Shown piece after piece: positions 35,035-46,587 of a DNA stretch of 64,000 nt. Below the pieces are notes generated by a model. That model did not search any database and was not told the DNA's origin. It saw only the letters and a program-made list of their open reading frames with translations. Position 1 is the stretch's first letter; each line of letters opens with the position of its first letter. The DNA comes from Laguncularia racemosa (lineage: Eukaryota; Streptophyta; Magnoliopsida; Myrtales; Combretaceae): the NCBI GenBank assembly GCA_037954665.1, contig JBBMOL010000432.1, forward strand, positions 62,001 to 126,000, in the 5' to 3' direction. Position numbers and translations under genes: made by a program.

Positions 35035-36083
35035 GCTTGTGGATGTGATTTGCTAAAGTATAATCTCAAACAATTGCAGCACACTCCCTTCACAACACTA
35101 CATCATAATAACACGTTTAGAAAACAACACATACACACTTGCACACCCACGATGCAACAAGTCACCAATGCAACAAATACTTCTCTACACTTCAATTATA
35201 GTAAAATAGATGAAGTAACAATTAAATCCTTCTAAGTAATTAAGATATTGAATTCAACTAAGCAAGTGTTTAAGTAATGAAACTCAATAACTTTCACACT
35301 TAAATGCTTGTTTTTGAATTTCAAACTTCACTACTTAATTTCCTTTCTTAGCTACGGCACACACACACACACACACTTTAGTCTCCATATGTAGCACCTT
35401 ACACCACATAACTCCACAAATTCACACCGCCACACACACCACAAACATACACGGTGCAATCACTTCAACCACCACTACTTATACACAACACTTCTTGGTG
35501 TAAATAACCCTTCACTCAATATACACAACACAACTCCAATAACTCAATACACTCCCTTATACCACAACTTATACACATACAACACGATAACAATTCAAAT
35601 GACACTCCTTAATGCAACTTTCCCACAAATGGTAAAAATGAATTTCAAATTCAAATGAAATGTATTCAATGCCACTCAATAACTACTTCAAGTTAATGGA
35701 ATGTGTTTGAATTTAACTGATTTCCTTTTTTTTTTTCCACACTAACTCAAATCTGAAATTGTAAGTGGCACTCTTCTATTCCAAAAATACATAAGGAACA
35801 CACGACACACTCCACAAGTTATTCAAATTATGGAACTCTAATGATGGAATTTCAATTTCAAACAACTTTCCTTCTTCTACACACAATGAGCTCATGGCTA
35901 AGATATTGATCATTAAAGATCAAATCTGAATTTCTACTCCCAAGTTCACAACAAGAAGTAATCCACAGCACAAGTCACACACAACTACTTCAACTCCTCT
36001 TCAATCAACAACAAGTATGAAATGGAAGAACAAGAACCCTAAATTCCTAAATCAAGAATCACAAAATCCCTTCTCAAAACCGT
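35035..36083 (-). other. Q leader, AC-rich
   Basis: About 1 kb noncoding, with a short CA microsatellite (ACACACACACACACACAC) near 35358-35375. Confidence 0.7.
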
Positions 36084-36095
36084 GCTCTGATACTA
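36084..36095 (-). promoter_or_regulatory. Q primer-binding site
   Basis: Minus strand TAGTATCAGAGC, five bases inside the 5' LTR; one change (G to A) from the tRNA-iMet type. C has the same variant. Confidence 0.85.
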
Positions 36096-36100
36096 AATTA

Positions 36101-36972
36101 TGATATGCTTCAATTTTGGATGCAAATTACATAATGCTAATCGAGGAATCAATCAAACAATCCCACAAGATGTGTGACTCCAACAAGCACTTAAACCCTA
36201 AAGTTCAAGTGACATCTACGCAATTTACAATGAAAATCACTTGTAATTCTAAAATTACACAAATGAACAACACACTTAGAGTCTAATTACCACTAAAATG
36301 GCATGAATCCAAGCTTGTAAAATGAAACCTAAATGGTGTGAATCAAGAACAACATGAAATAATTAATTCCTTACCAGATATGACACACTAGTTGGAATTA
36401 GGATCAACTTGTAATTTGTTGGTACTAACAACAAATCCAAGTCCACTCGCCACAATCCTATGGAAGAATTGATAAGAGTATTTTGTGAAAAAGATAGACA
36501 CTCTCTCATGTGAAAAGGCAGCTAAAATTACAATGTTCAAAAGTCCCCTCACAAACCCTAGTTAGCAAGTATTTATACTTGCTCCTATTAGGGTAAAATC
36601 ACATGAAAATTACAACTAAGCCACTTAGTTGGCCGGTTCTAAACAGACATTACAAGTAAATAAAAAAGTCCAAAAAATGAATAAAAAGTGACTGGTTCAA
36701 TAATAAAAATACAAGTATAAATGATGGTCTTCAAAGAGTTGGTTCTTCAAGTCAATTAAGTTCATTACGGACCATTGGATGTAAGTCCGATGATGTTCCT
36801 AATTTAATCAATAGTGTAGGTTATTTGGCATCCCGTAAAGACAGACCACTGTACCTACTATAGTGCAAATAAAACATTATTAGATAAAGAAATGAACACA
36901 TGTGGAAAATTTGGATCATACATCTAAATCAGGTTCCCCTAATTGTTAGGACCGCAAAGTAGATTCCCATCA
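36101..36972 (-). repeat. Q 5' LTR
   Basis: 872 bp; perfect TATA palindrome at 36564-36583. Confidence 0.95.
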
Positions 36973-36977
36973 TGAAG

Positions 36978-38771
36978 TCTTGAGTAACCATTAGTTTTGC
37001 TGATCTGTTCTTAAAATGTGTGTACCTCAGTTGGAGACATAGGAGTTAAGACAACCTACACACCGTCTTTTTGAAATATATGTGTGTTTTTAAACCCATC
37101 ATGTAGCACTTTCCTATCAAACAACCAAGGTCTACTTAGTAGTATATGAAAGCCGTACATAGGAAGAACATCATAGACAATTTCATCATTGTATCTATCT
37201 CCTATGTTGAATGGCACCTTGGCCCTCCATGTAACATGCAAACTACCCCGTTCATTCAGCCAATGTAATTTATACGGATGTGGATGTGGATTAGTGACTA
37301 GTTGCAATCTATTTACTAATGCAACAACTATGACATTAGTGCAACTATCACCATTAATGAAAAGAACACATAAGTTACCTAGAACCCGATAAGGCATATG
37401 GAATAGGTTCTCCCTCTATATGTCCTTGATGTCTAGAGATATAGTCATGACCCTGCGTAACACATCAAAAGACAAATATTTATCATTTCCCTTGTCTTCA
37501 TGTGTCTCAGCATCAAGATCATCATAATACTCCTGTAGTACTATTGACAAGTTTGTAGGCTTAACCACTTCTTCTTGACCATCCTCACTATTTCTTTCCA
37601 TGACAGTTATGACTCTTTTGTTGGGACACTCAACAACTATGTGTCCAAAACCCATACATTTAAAACATTTTATTTAATGCATCTTTCCACTAGTTGTCTT
37701 TAGTACTGTCTGCTTGAAATTAGCTCTAATAACCTCTTTTCCTCTTCCTGAAACTTCCCTCTCCCTATCAGTTTTAGAGGTATTCTTGTCCACAATCTTA
37801 TCATTTCCCCCTATTTCCTTTTGTTCACCCAGTTGACCATCTAACCCATGAGGTTTAATAAAAGTCCCATACCTATTGCTTGCTTCTTGAAAAGGGTTAG
37901 ATCCCCTTTGTCTCTCTACTTTCAAGGCTAGTTGGATAGCCTCATTAAGTGTGTTATACCTCTGGAGCTCCACGATGCAGGTAATTTCATACTTTAACCT
38001 TGACATAAATTATGCTAGGGTTTGTTTAGGAGGTTTAATTGACCTACATCTAATCATTAATTTCTTGAACTCCTATACATACTTGTCAAGTGTTTTGTGT
38101 CTTTGCCTCAGTGTTTGGAGATGCATAAATAGCTATTGCTTGTAATGCCCAGGTATAAACCTTTTTCTCAATACCTGTTTCATTTCCCACCAGGTATAGA
38201 TATCAGCCTCACCATCTCTTCCTCTGTTAATCACAAGATTTTTCCACCATAAGGCGGCATAGCCTATAAATTCCACAACAACAAGATGAAACTAAGTGTG
38301 ATCATCAATCTCATAGCACTTGAACAGGCCCTCAACCTTATCCTCCTAATCTAAACAATCATTTGCAGAACCCCTGCCATCAAATGAAGGTATCAGCAAT
38401 TTTACATATTCTAATCCCCAAGGTGGTTTGAACTCCCTATTTAAGTTAAGCTCATTCTCAAAATTATCATCTCTTTCCTCCATAAGAGTATGATAATCTC
38501 CCTTAATTCTCGTACCTCTATTTCCTCCAATAGCTCCTTCCTTATAAGCATTCTGATGGGCTACCCGAGGTGGGGGTGTTTGAGGGTTGGCCATTGTTGG
38601 TTGTGGCATCGTCATCTAATCCACTCGTATTACTAATGTAGCAACAATAGTGGTAAGATCCTGTAACTGTTCCTCTAATGTTCTTCCACTTGTAGCACGA
38701 CACGCTTGACCTCCTCTAACCTGACTATTGGCCTTATTGCCAATCCTACCATTCAAACTATCATTTGACAT
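36978..38771 (-). pseudogene. C gag-protease
   Basis: The likely start is ATG at 38771 (MSNDSLNGRIGNKANSQVRG), 11 codons inside a longer frame. Gag core: IPSFDGRGSANDCLD (38370), then SRLKYEITCIVELQRYNTLN (38006) and AIQLALKVERQRGS. Intact CCHC knuckle CFKCMGFGHIVVEC at about 37630-37670. Acidic segment, then protease with INGDSCTNVIVVALV (canonical DGGSCTN altered) and ILLSRPWLFDRKVLHDGF. Stops separate the parts. After EVHTF the frame is cut by Q at 36977 and the tail resumes at 32288. Confidence 0.85.
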
Positions 38772-39516
38772 GATTTTGAATAATATATATATTTTTTTAA
38801 TCACTCAACACCTACTCACAACAAACTCACAACACAAGTCACAACACTACACTATGTCACAATCACACCACGACTTCACTTACATACCCACGGTGTAACA
38901 CATAACAAATACAACATATGTAACACATAATACTCAACTTCACGATACACAAGCCTCAATCAAAACACCACATCAATATGTCTCAACAACAACATACACT
39001 TCACACCACACTTAACACTCACGGTGCAGCACACCACTTCTACGGCAACACAAGGCAAATGGAAGCAAATATAGAAACTTCTCCACACGGCAAGCAATTG
39101 ATTCTAACTAGTCAAAGTGCAATTAAAATGATCAATACACAATAACTCCACAAGTAATGATTGAGTTTGAATTCAAAATGTTTCCTAATTCTCTACGGCA
39201 AGATGAGCAAATATGAAAATGCACACTTTAATTTCTGAAATTTACAAGGAAACAACGAGGCTCCAATCAACAACTACTTCAATTATGGAATTCAAATTCA
39301 AAGAACTTCCCCTTCTTCCACACACAAGGAGCTCACGGCAAGATGATCAAATATGAAAAATGTACACTTCTACTTCCGAATTCAAAAGGTAACACACGGC
39401 ACAATCACACACAATTACTTCAATTCCACTTTAAATAACTTCAATTAAGAAATGCAAGAACAAGAACCCTAAATCCCCAAATTAAAAAATCACAAAATTC
39501 CCTTCTCAAAACCATT
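38772..39516 (-). other. C leader, AC-rich
   Basis: Noncoding, with two similar blocks at 39185-39240 and 39305-39370 (both with ACGGCAAGATGA then CAAATATGAAAA). Confidence 0.7.
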
Positions 39517-39528
39517 GCTCTGATACTA
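39517..39528 (-). promoter_or_regulatory. C primer-binding site
   Basis: Minus strand TAGTATCAGAGC, beside the 5' LTR. Confidence 0.85.
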
Positions 39529-39533
39529 AATTA

Positions 39534-40207
39534 TGATGTGCTTCACTTGTAATTGTAATATATATAAAGGATGACACAATAAAGAACCAAATTCCAATCA
39601 AATTGGGCGTGAACCCCTAATCCTTATGAACCCTAAATGGCATGTTCAAGAACATATATAGCAATTCCAATTACACACTAGTAATAATTGAAAACAACTT
39701 AAGAATGATTGATATAACTCACAATAATCCTTAAGCTAACTTGCTACTATTTCAAAGTGAAATTGATAAGAGTGAAATGGCGTGAAGAAGAAACTCTCCC
39801 ATAATACAAGTCTAATTTTGTAATGTTCTAAAAGTCCCTTACAAACCCTAGTTTATAAGTATTTATACTTGTTCTAAATAAGAAAAATTTAACAAAAGAA
39901 AATACAAATAAACACAACATACGTAGTCGGTTTCTAACAAAAGAAAATACAAATGAAAAACATATGTGGCCGGTTTCTTTCACCTCCATGGAGCAATGTA
40001 GGATTGGTTCTTCTTTGATTTATGTAGGTCCATGAATAACCCATAAACCGAGCATTAGTGTATTTATTCGTTGTCTTGTAAGAAACCGATAGATGTACTT
40101 GATAAAATGCAAAAAAAAATATATAAAGTAAATAAAGACACTAGGTTAATGACTTTAGCTTCTGTTCAATAATAGGTCCAGTTGTTGACATGGTTTGATT
40201 CCCATCA
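39534..40207 (-). repeat. C 5' LTR
   Basis: 674 bp, paired with 31507-32196; TATA palindrome region at 39855-39872. Ends GATTCCCATCA before TSD TTCAT. Confidence 0.94.
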
Positions 40208-40402
40208 TTCATGATGAGCGCTTGAAATTGATTGTTGAGTAATGTTTTGGAGGAAATGTAGTAGATGGGTATTATATGGTAGATGGTTTTTGTATAGAGG
40301 AGGAAAACTGTGCATACCCTGTGGTTTTATTAGGGAATTGTTAGTGAGGGAAGCTCATGTTAGAGGGTTATTTGGGCATTTTAGTGAAAAGAGAACATTA
40401 GG
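40208..40402 (+). pseudogene. B integrase zinc-finger remnant
   Basis: Reads FLYRGGKLCIPCGFIRELLV then REAHVRGLFGHFSEKRTL, the HHCC-side region of Ty3/gypsy integrase just after RNase H. It is cut at KRTL by LTR N; the next residues (KLLKEHFY) are at 60283. Confidence 0.88.
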
Positions 40403-40671
40403 TGTGAAACCCCAGAAAAGTAGGTCATTTCTAATGATAAGTTAATTAGGATAATTGTTTTAGATTTCAATAAAAGTAGAAAATAGTATCACAATTTTTT
40501 TTTTCAGACTTTCAAATAGTTATGATTCCTATGTATATTTTACAAGTAAGCCTCAAATATTATTAGCGACATAAAGTTAGTATTCAAACTTTTTGTAACA
40601 AGAATTTCTTTTAGTCAATGTAAGATTCCTTTAAAACTCTGTGTACAATTTTTCCATTTTTACAGATGTAA

Positions 40672-41572
40672 TGATGGGAATCAAAATCCGACAAGACCTA
40701 TCATTAGGACAAAAATTGAAGGATTTCAAATCTTGGCAATGAGGGCCCATTTCAAGCAGATCAACCTCGGAATAAATTATTATCTAACCTCTTTTATCTT
40801 ATTCATGAATTGTATATTACAACAGGTATGCTTATTTGGTTTCACAAGGCGATGGATAAACTCACTAAGACTCAGCTTGTGGGTTATCGATGGACCGACC
40901 TGAACCGGCGATGAGTTGAACCGACGGATTCCATCATGAAGCTAGCCCGCCGAAGATTATTTTCTTTACTTGTAATTTATGTTTGAACCATTTATTTTGT
41001 AAGCTTTATGGGACATTTTATTTGGTTGTATTTTACCTTTAGGACCGGCCACCCTATAGTGGCATAGTTATGATTTTTTAGTCATTCTAACCCTAAAGGG
41101 TGCAAGTATAAATACTTGCAAATTAGGGTTTTTGAGGAGCTTTTTGAACATTTGGAAAAACACCCCCTTTGTGCCGTGAGAGAGTGCCTCTTGCAAGCAT
41201 TTGCTCTTATCAATTTCCTTAGTGAAATTGTGGCGAGTAGGCTTGGATTTGTTGTGTGTTATATCAACAAATTACAAGTTGATCCTAACTCCAAACTAGT
41301 GAGTCATATCTGGTGAGGAATTAGTTACTTTTATGTTGTTCTTGTTCTTTTGAAATTAGGGTACTAATTTCGGAATTTGGAATCACTTTTGAATTAAATT
41401 GGAATCCCATTTCATGTTCTATCTAGCAATCGTTGTTCATATCATATATTGTTATCATAACAATTTCGGATTCCATTTGGAAATTGAGTCTTTTCCCTGT
41501 TTGTGGCGTGGATGATCATTGACAATTCATCCCTTTTAGTTGATTGTGCTTGACCCACCTTTAGGCACATCA
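40672..41572 (+). repeat. R 5' LTR
   Basis: TGATGGGAATC...GGCACATCA. Perfect 20-bp TATA palindrome TGCAAGTATAAATACTTGCA at 41101-41120; GCCACCCTATAGTGGC at 41048-41063. A 66-codon open stretch at 41116-41316 is repeated in the other LTR and has no gene character. Confidence 0.97.
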
Positions 41573-41577
41573 TCTTT

Positions 41578-41589
41578 TGGTATCAGAGC
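41578..41589 (+). promoter_or_regulatory. R primer-binding site, tRNA-iMet
   Basis: TGGTATCAGAGC, exact, five bases after the 5' LTR. Confidence 0.95.
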
Positions 41590-42835
41590 TTAAGGTTAAG
41601 AGGAGGGATTGTTGAATTTGAGATTTTTGATCCTTATATTGTTATCTTCCTATTGCCGTGAGTTGCTTATGGTTAAGAGGAGGAATTGTTGCAATTAGGA
41701 TTGTCCTTTGTTTCCATCTTGCCGTAAGTTAATTGAAGGTATATGAGAAGGGTTTTGTTGATTGAAAGTTTTTGGTATTACCTTTGTGAACCGAATTGCA
41801 AGGGAGTGGAAATTCGGATCAAGTGAATGTATTTTTTTGTTGTTGTTACCTTGATGTTTACGTGATTGATCCTTGTTGAAATTGAGGATTAATTGAATTG
41901 TTTGTATTGGTACTAATTGGCGTGAGTATCTTACTTGGGAAGTTGAAACTTGTTGTTGTAGAAGTGGACATCTTGTTGTAATTTTTTGTCTTGACTTCAC
42001 CGTGAAGGAGAGGAAGGTAGTGCAATTTCGGAAGTGCAAATTGTGTAGGAAGGGAATTGTGTTTGTTTTTGCATTGTTAAATTCAGAATTGTGGAGGATA
42101 TTTGCAATTTTCCAGATTTGATTAGTGTGTAAGAAAGGAAGTTATTTGATTTCAAAACAAGCATTAAGAGTGAAGGAGTTAATTGTGCTTGTTTGAATTT
42201 GAAAATTTGCATCTTACCAAATGTGGAGGAGTTGCAATTAGTAAAGTGAATTGATTTTCAAATTTAAATGCTGCCTTCTTATGTTTATTTCGGTTGAAGA
42301 ATGTTATACAAGGGGAGAAATGCACCGTGATTGAGTAGGAGCATATATGGTGTTGTGTTGTGCAAATTGGAAGTGAAAGTGTATAATTTCCAGATTTGAA
42401 TTGTGTGGAAGAAAAGGAAACAATTTGAATTGAAACACATCCATTTACTTCAAGTAGTTAAGAGTGGTATTGAATATATTTCATTTGAATTTGAAATTGA
42501 TTCTTACCATTTGTGGCAAAGTTGCATTAAGGTTGTCACTTGTGAATTTGTTGCCGTGTATGTATGTAAGTTGCGGTGGAAGTGGAGTGTATAATTGTTG
42601 TTGCCGTTTCTTGTTGTTGTTGCCATTTAAAGGAGCATTTTAGTTAGTTTTGTTTGTTGCTACCGTGGAAGTGAAGAGTTGCAACATATTATTGTTGCGT
42701 GAATTTATTGTGTTGTATGTAAAGTGTATAAGTGGCGGAGTGAGTTGGTTTTTGGCGTGAATTGTTTTTGTGAAGCAAGTGTGCTACAATTACTAGACAT
42801 TACATTGGTACATCAAATAGATTGCATCCACAAAA
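41590..42835 (+). other. R leader, GT-rich
   Basis: 1.25 kb noncoding, with repeated TTGCCGTG and TTGTTGTTG motifs. Possible packaging region by analogy only. Minus-strand ORFs here (41695-42039, 41997-42212) are low-complexity shadows. Confidence 0.65.
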
Positions 42836-43771
42836 ATGTCTATTAATAGTGTAAATGGAGGAATGAGTGATGTAGCATATAGTCGAATTGGTGGAGGTCA
42901 GGGTTCTAATGTTGCAGGTGGGAGGACCTTAGATGAACAACTTCGGGACCTTAGAAAACTTGTTACTACATTAGCAACAAGGATTGATAGGATGACATTG
43001 CCACCACCACCAGTGGTACACCTTCAGGAGCCACCTAGAGCAAAGGGAGATTATCATGCTCTTAGAGAAGATAGAGTTGGTAATTTTGGACTTAAACCAT
43101 TCCCAGAAATGGAATTTAGACCACCTAGAGGCTCAGAGTGTGCAGAGCTACAAATGCCTTCACTTGAAGATAAGGGTTCCACAGATGAAAGATGTCAAAC
43201 ACCACTGTGCCAACCTTTAGAGGTTTCTGAAGGTAATGATCAGTTGGACCAATTGTTAGAAGACTCTAGGGATCAGCATAACAGGGATGAGTCAGAGGAA
43301 ACAAACTCGTTGGAAAGTGTTGAGATAGAGGAAACATCAGTCGATAATGAGTCCTTGTTTTTGTTACAGGAGAGATACATCCTAGAGATGGAGGAAAGAA
43401 AACAATCATCTACTATAGTATTTCAGATATTGGGATTCTGTAGAGATACTCCTTCAGATGGATTACTTTTGGGAAACAGAGTCTCTGCTGCATTTGAACT
43501 GCAAGATTTGAGGTCAAATCTTTTTGAGGTCCAAGGAGATGATGGGAATCAAAATCCGACAAGACCTATCATTAGGACAAAAATTGAAGGATTTCAAATC
43601 TTGGCAATGAGGGCCCATTTCAAGCAGATCAACCTCGGAATAAATTATTATCTAACCTCTTTTATCTTATTCATGAATTGTATATTCCAACAGGTATGCT
43701 TATTTGGTTTCACAAGGCGATGGATAAACTCACTAAGACTCAGCTTGTGGGTTATCGATGGACCGACCTGA
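42836..43771 (+). CDS. R ORF: Gag N-terminus fused to post-protease tail
   Basis: 311 uninterrupted codons. Residues 1-20 MSINSVNGGMSDVAYSRIGG and about 31-55 (RTLDEQLRDLRKLVTTLATR) match the Gag start of B, P and Q; about 95-110 (FRPPRGSECAELQMP) precede the gag core, which is missing: after LEDKGSTDE the chain goes straight to the CxTPLCQPLEVSEGNDQL module and the B-linker-like FLLQERYILEMEERKQSS. From about residue 235 the frame runs through the purine tract into the 3' LTR and stops at 43771. It has no zinc knuckle, protease or polymerase. The frame being open in such a young copy suggests it may be translated, but function is unknown. Confidence 0.7.
   Translation: MSINSVNGGMSDVAYSRIGGGQGSNVAGGRTLDEQLRDLRKLVTTLATRIDRMTLPPPPVVHLQEPPRAKGDYHALREDRVGNFGLKPFPEMEFRPPRGSECAELQMPSLEDKGSTDERCQTPLCQPLEVSEGNDQLDQLLEDSRDQHNRDESEETNSLESVEIEETSVDNESLFLLQERYILEMEERKQSSTIVFQILGFCRDTPSDGLLLGNRVSAAFELQDLRSNLFEVQGDDGNQNPTRPIIRTKIEGFQILAMRAHFKQINLGINYYLTSFILFMNCIFQQVCLFGFTRRWINSLRLSLWVIDGPT
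43531..43539 (+). promoter_or_regulatory. R polypurine tract
   Basis: CCAAGGAGA directly before LTR start TGATGGG. Confidence 0.75.
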
Positions 43772-44440
43772 ACCGGCGATGAGTTGAACCGACGGATTCC
43801 ATCATGAAGCTAGCCTGCCGAAGATTATTTTCTTTACTTGTAATTTATGTTTGAACCATTTATTTTGTAAGCTTTATGGGACATTTTATTTGGTTGTATT
43901 TTACCTTTAGGACCGGCCACCCTATAGTGGCATAGTTGTGATTTTTTAGTCATTCTAACCCTAAAGGGTGCAAGTATAAATACTTGCAAATTAGGGTTTT
44001 TGAGGAGCTTTTTGAACATTTGGAAAAACACCCCCTTTGTGCCGTGAGAGAGTGCCTCTTGCAAGCATTTGCTCTTATCAATTTCCTTAGTGAAATTGTG
44101 GCGAGTAGGCTTGGATTTGTTGTGTGTTATATCAACAAATTACAAGTTGATCCTAACTCCAAACTAGTGCGTCATATCTGGTGAGGAATTAGTTACTTTT
44201 ATGTTGTTCTTGTTCTTTTGAAATTAGGGTACTAATTTCGGAATTTGGAATCACTTTTGAATTAAATTGGAATCCCATTTCATGTTCTATCTAGCAATTG
44301 TTGTTCATATCATATATTGTTATCATAACAATTTCGGATTCCATTTGGAAATTGAGTCTTTTCCCTGTTTGTGGCGTGGATGATCATTGACAATTCATCC
44401 CTTTTAGTTGATTGTGCTTGACCCCCCTTTAGGCACATCA
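43540..44440 (+). repeat. R 3' LTR
   Basis: 901 bp; TATA palindrome at 43969-43988. Confidence 0.97.
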
Positions 44441-44445
44441 TGTAA

Positions 44446-45890
44446 ACAATTAGCTTCTCTAAGGAACTTTCCTAACTGACTTCTCAAGAAAGCCATCTTA
44501 TAGTTAACTTCCTAAAGAATGATATTTCATTAACTTCTTAAGGAAGTTTACTTGATCAATTTTTCAAGTAAGACATCAAAAGGAACTTAGCTAAGAAGTA
44601 TAGCTTCTCATGGAAGTCATCTTGATAAACTTGATAACAAAGTTTGTCAAAGAAAACCAAAACTTCTTCCAGTTAGTACCAACTCCTTACTCTTCCATTC
44701 AATCATAAATCGAGCTATTAGATGATAGCAAGATCCTTATCCAAACTAGAGTATCTCATGGAAATAAAAAATAAAAATGGATATTTAATAGAATTGGCCT
44801 AGAAATCAAAATCAAAGATAAAATGTTTTAGCCTAAATGTCATCTACGATTCTTAAGGATTTTTGTAGGTAGCATTTTTAGAAATCTTGTTAGATAAGCA
44901 AATACATATGGAATATAGCTCTAAACCCAACTAAGGACCAGCAACTAGAGGAGACTCAATATTATATAAGTTGACTAAAGTTAACTTAGTCAAATTTAAA
45001 ATTGACTTGAGTCAACTAACTCTACTTGACTCATAAACTTAGGTCTTCCATTCGATACCCTTAGGAAGACTTGAGTAGACTTAAAGCATTAAGCTAAGAC
45101 CCGAGTTGACTTAAGGAAGACTTAGTAAATAAGACATCAAGGATTCATATGATATTCTTTTCCTATGGAATCAACGAGTTTAGCTTAGTAAAAGTTCAAT
45201 TGAAAACCATCAATTGCACTGATTTCCACTAAACTCTCTACTTAAGAGTTCAATCTTATTCTCGATATTTCACCTAGTAGGTTAAACTCAAATATTTTCA
45301 AATTTCATATGAAGGACCAGTACTTAGCCCTAAAACATTCCTTGAATATTTGATTTAAAAACCTAAACTCAATTGACTAAATCCACTCCAATTTGACTTG
45401 AGTCAATTTTTGATAAATAATTAGACAACTAAAAAAGAATTGTATTGACTTAAGTTTAATCCTTTCTAAATCTATCCTATCTAATCCTAATTATGAGGGT
45501 TAATATCCTAGAACATAGATAAGAAAAAAAAAATACAAATTAATAACCAACCCAATTGAAAAACCAAATCAAAATCGGAAGTCTTTTAAACCTTGTCTTA
45601 AAGCTTTCTAAGCATTTAAGCTTGAAACCACCCCCAAATCTTAATTCATATGAACCAAATTTTCCTAGTCCAATATTAAATCTTTAATTACCCAATAACA
45701 CATAAAATATTAGAAAATCTAGGCAAAACTCTACCAGCTAGCATCTTTCTCCAAAAACGCCACAAAGAGAAGTCAAACTTCTCCTCTTACCTTATCTTAT
45801 CTTATCAAGATTCTCATTTATTGCACCTGATATTATCTCAATCGTACCCTATCTTATCTTGTCTAACCTATGAAAAAGACGGGAAATAAT
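44446..45890 (+). repeat. N LTR, second segment, with clustered short palindromes
   Basis: No gene in 1.4 kb. 44446-44640 repeats AACTTCTTAAGGAAGTT-like inverted units. 44980-45130 and 45370-45410 hold TTGACTTGAGTCAA-type units, which are paired W-box cores (TTGAC and GTCAA). By position they would be U3 of N. Confidence 0.6.
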
Positions 45891-46587
45891 TGATGGGAAA
45901 ATTTCCGGCACCTTTGACACTTTCAGAACTCGATTTGGATGATGATCCAAATCACTCATATTTTACTTTATGTCTTTTATTCTAATAAATATTTGAGAAA
46001 TAATATTATAGGTACAATGATAATTCTCCATGGGATGCCAATATGTCCTACAACAGTTGATGGACATAGAACATTTTCAGAGTGACAATCAAAGACCCGC
46101 TGCAATTGTATTCCATTCCGAGGCATTGGTTCATGAAGACTTATGATATTTTGTACTTTGTAATTGTTTTATGAACTATTTTTGGTTGTATTTGGTTTTG
46201 GGACACTTTCAATTCCTTGTAATTTTCATTTAGGACTAGCCACCTTAAAAGTGGCAAACTTGTAATTTTGACCATTTTCTAGCCCTAGGAGTAGCAAGTA
46301 TAAATACTTTCTTATAGTAGGATTTAAGGAGGCCATTTTACAGATTAATCATAGCACTTCACATGTGGGAATTAGGGTTTATCCTAGTTCAAAATCTCTT
46401 ATCAATTTCAATCCAAGAATTGGAATTATGACGAGTGCAACAAGGGGAAATTGTGAGTCATATCGATTTCTTTTTTTTTTTGTTTTTCATTTCTTCTCTA
46501 GTGAGTCATATCTAGGGTGGATTTGAAGTTTCTTGCACTTATTTGTGAGTGTAATTCGTGAACAATTTTATTGTAATTCGTGACACT
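45891..46587 (+). repeat. D1: LTR fragment of the D family
   Basis: Begins TGATGGGAAAATTTCC and follows solo LTR D (49909-50912) for about 690 bp, including the TATA palindrome at 46293-46312 and the GTGAGTCATATC pair. It breaks off where Athila-like element O starts. Left flank ATAAT may pair with ATTAT at 56752. Confidence 0.8.

Larger units (their letters stand above)
32289..36972 (-). mobile_element. Element Q: gag-protease retrotransposon in C
   Basis: LTRs 32289-33157 and 36101-36972; TSD TAAAG (32284-32288) and TGAAG (36973-36977), 4 of 5. PBS beside the right LTR. Internal 2.9 kb holds leader, gag, zinc knuckle, protease and tail. Same architecture as C and E. Confidence 0.92.
31507..40207 (-). 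mobile_element. Element C: gag-protease retrotransposon in B, split by Q
   Basis: LTRs 31507-32196 and 39534-40207; perfect TSD TTCAT at 31502-31506 and 40208-40212. Own internal sequence 32197-32288 and 36973-39533: leader, gag, zinc knuckle, protease and a short tail (DPLDLRKNLSKA), with no RT, RNase H or integrase. B's integrase zinc finger resumes on the right. Confidence 0.93.
40672..44440 (+). mobile_element. Element R: young complete non-autonomous gag-only retrotransposon
   Basis: 3769 bp, perfect TSD TGTAA at 40667-40671 and 44441-44445. LTRs 40672-41572 and 43540-44440 are 901 bp each with 6 substitutions and no indels by my alignment (99.3 percent). PBS, leader, one ORF and purine tract are all in place, with no pol. 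Structurally it is what a recently active element driven in trans should look like. Confidence 0.96.

Noticed and set aside
41116..41316. 66-codon ORF, repeated at 43984-44184
   Set aside because: The two copies are the same part of the two R LTRs; no homology or codon pattern, just LTR sequence open by chance.
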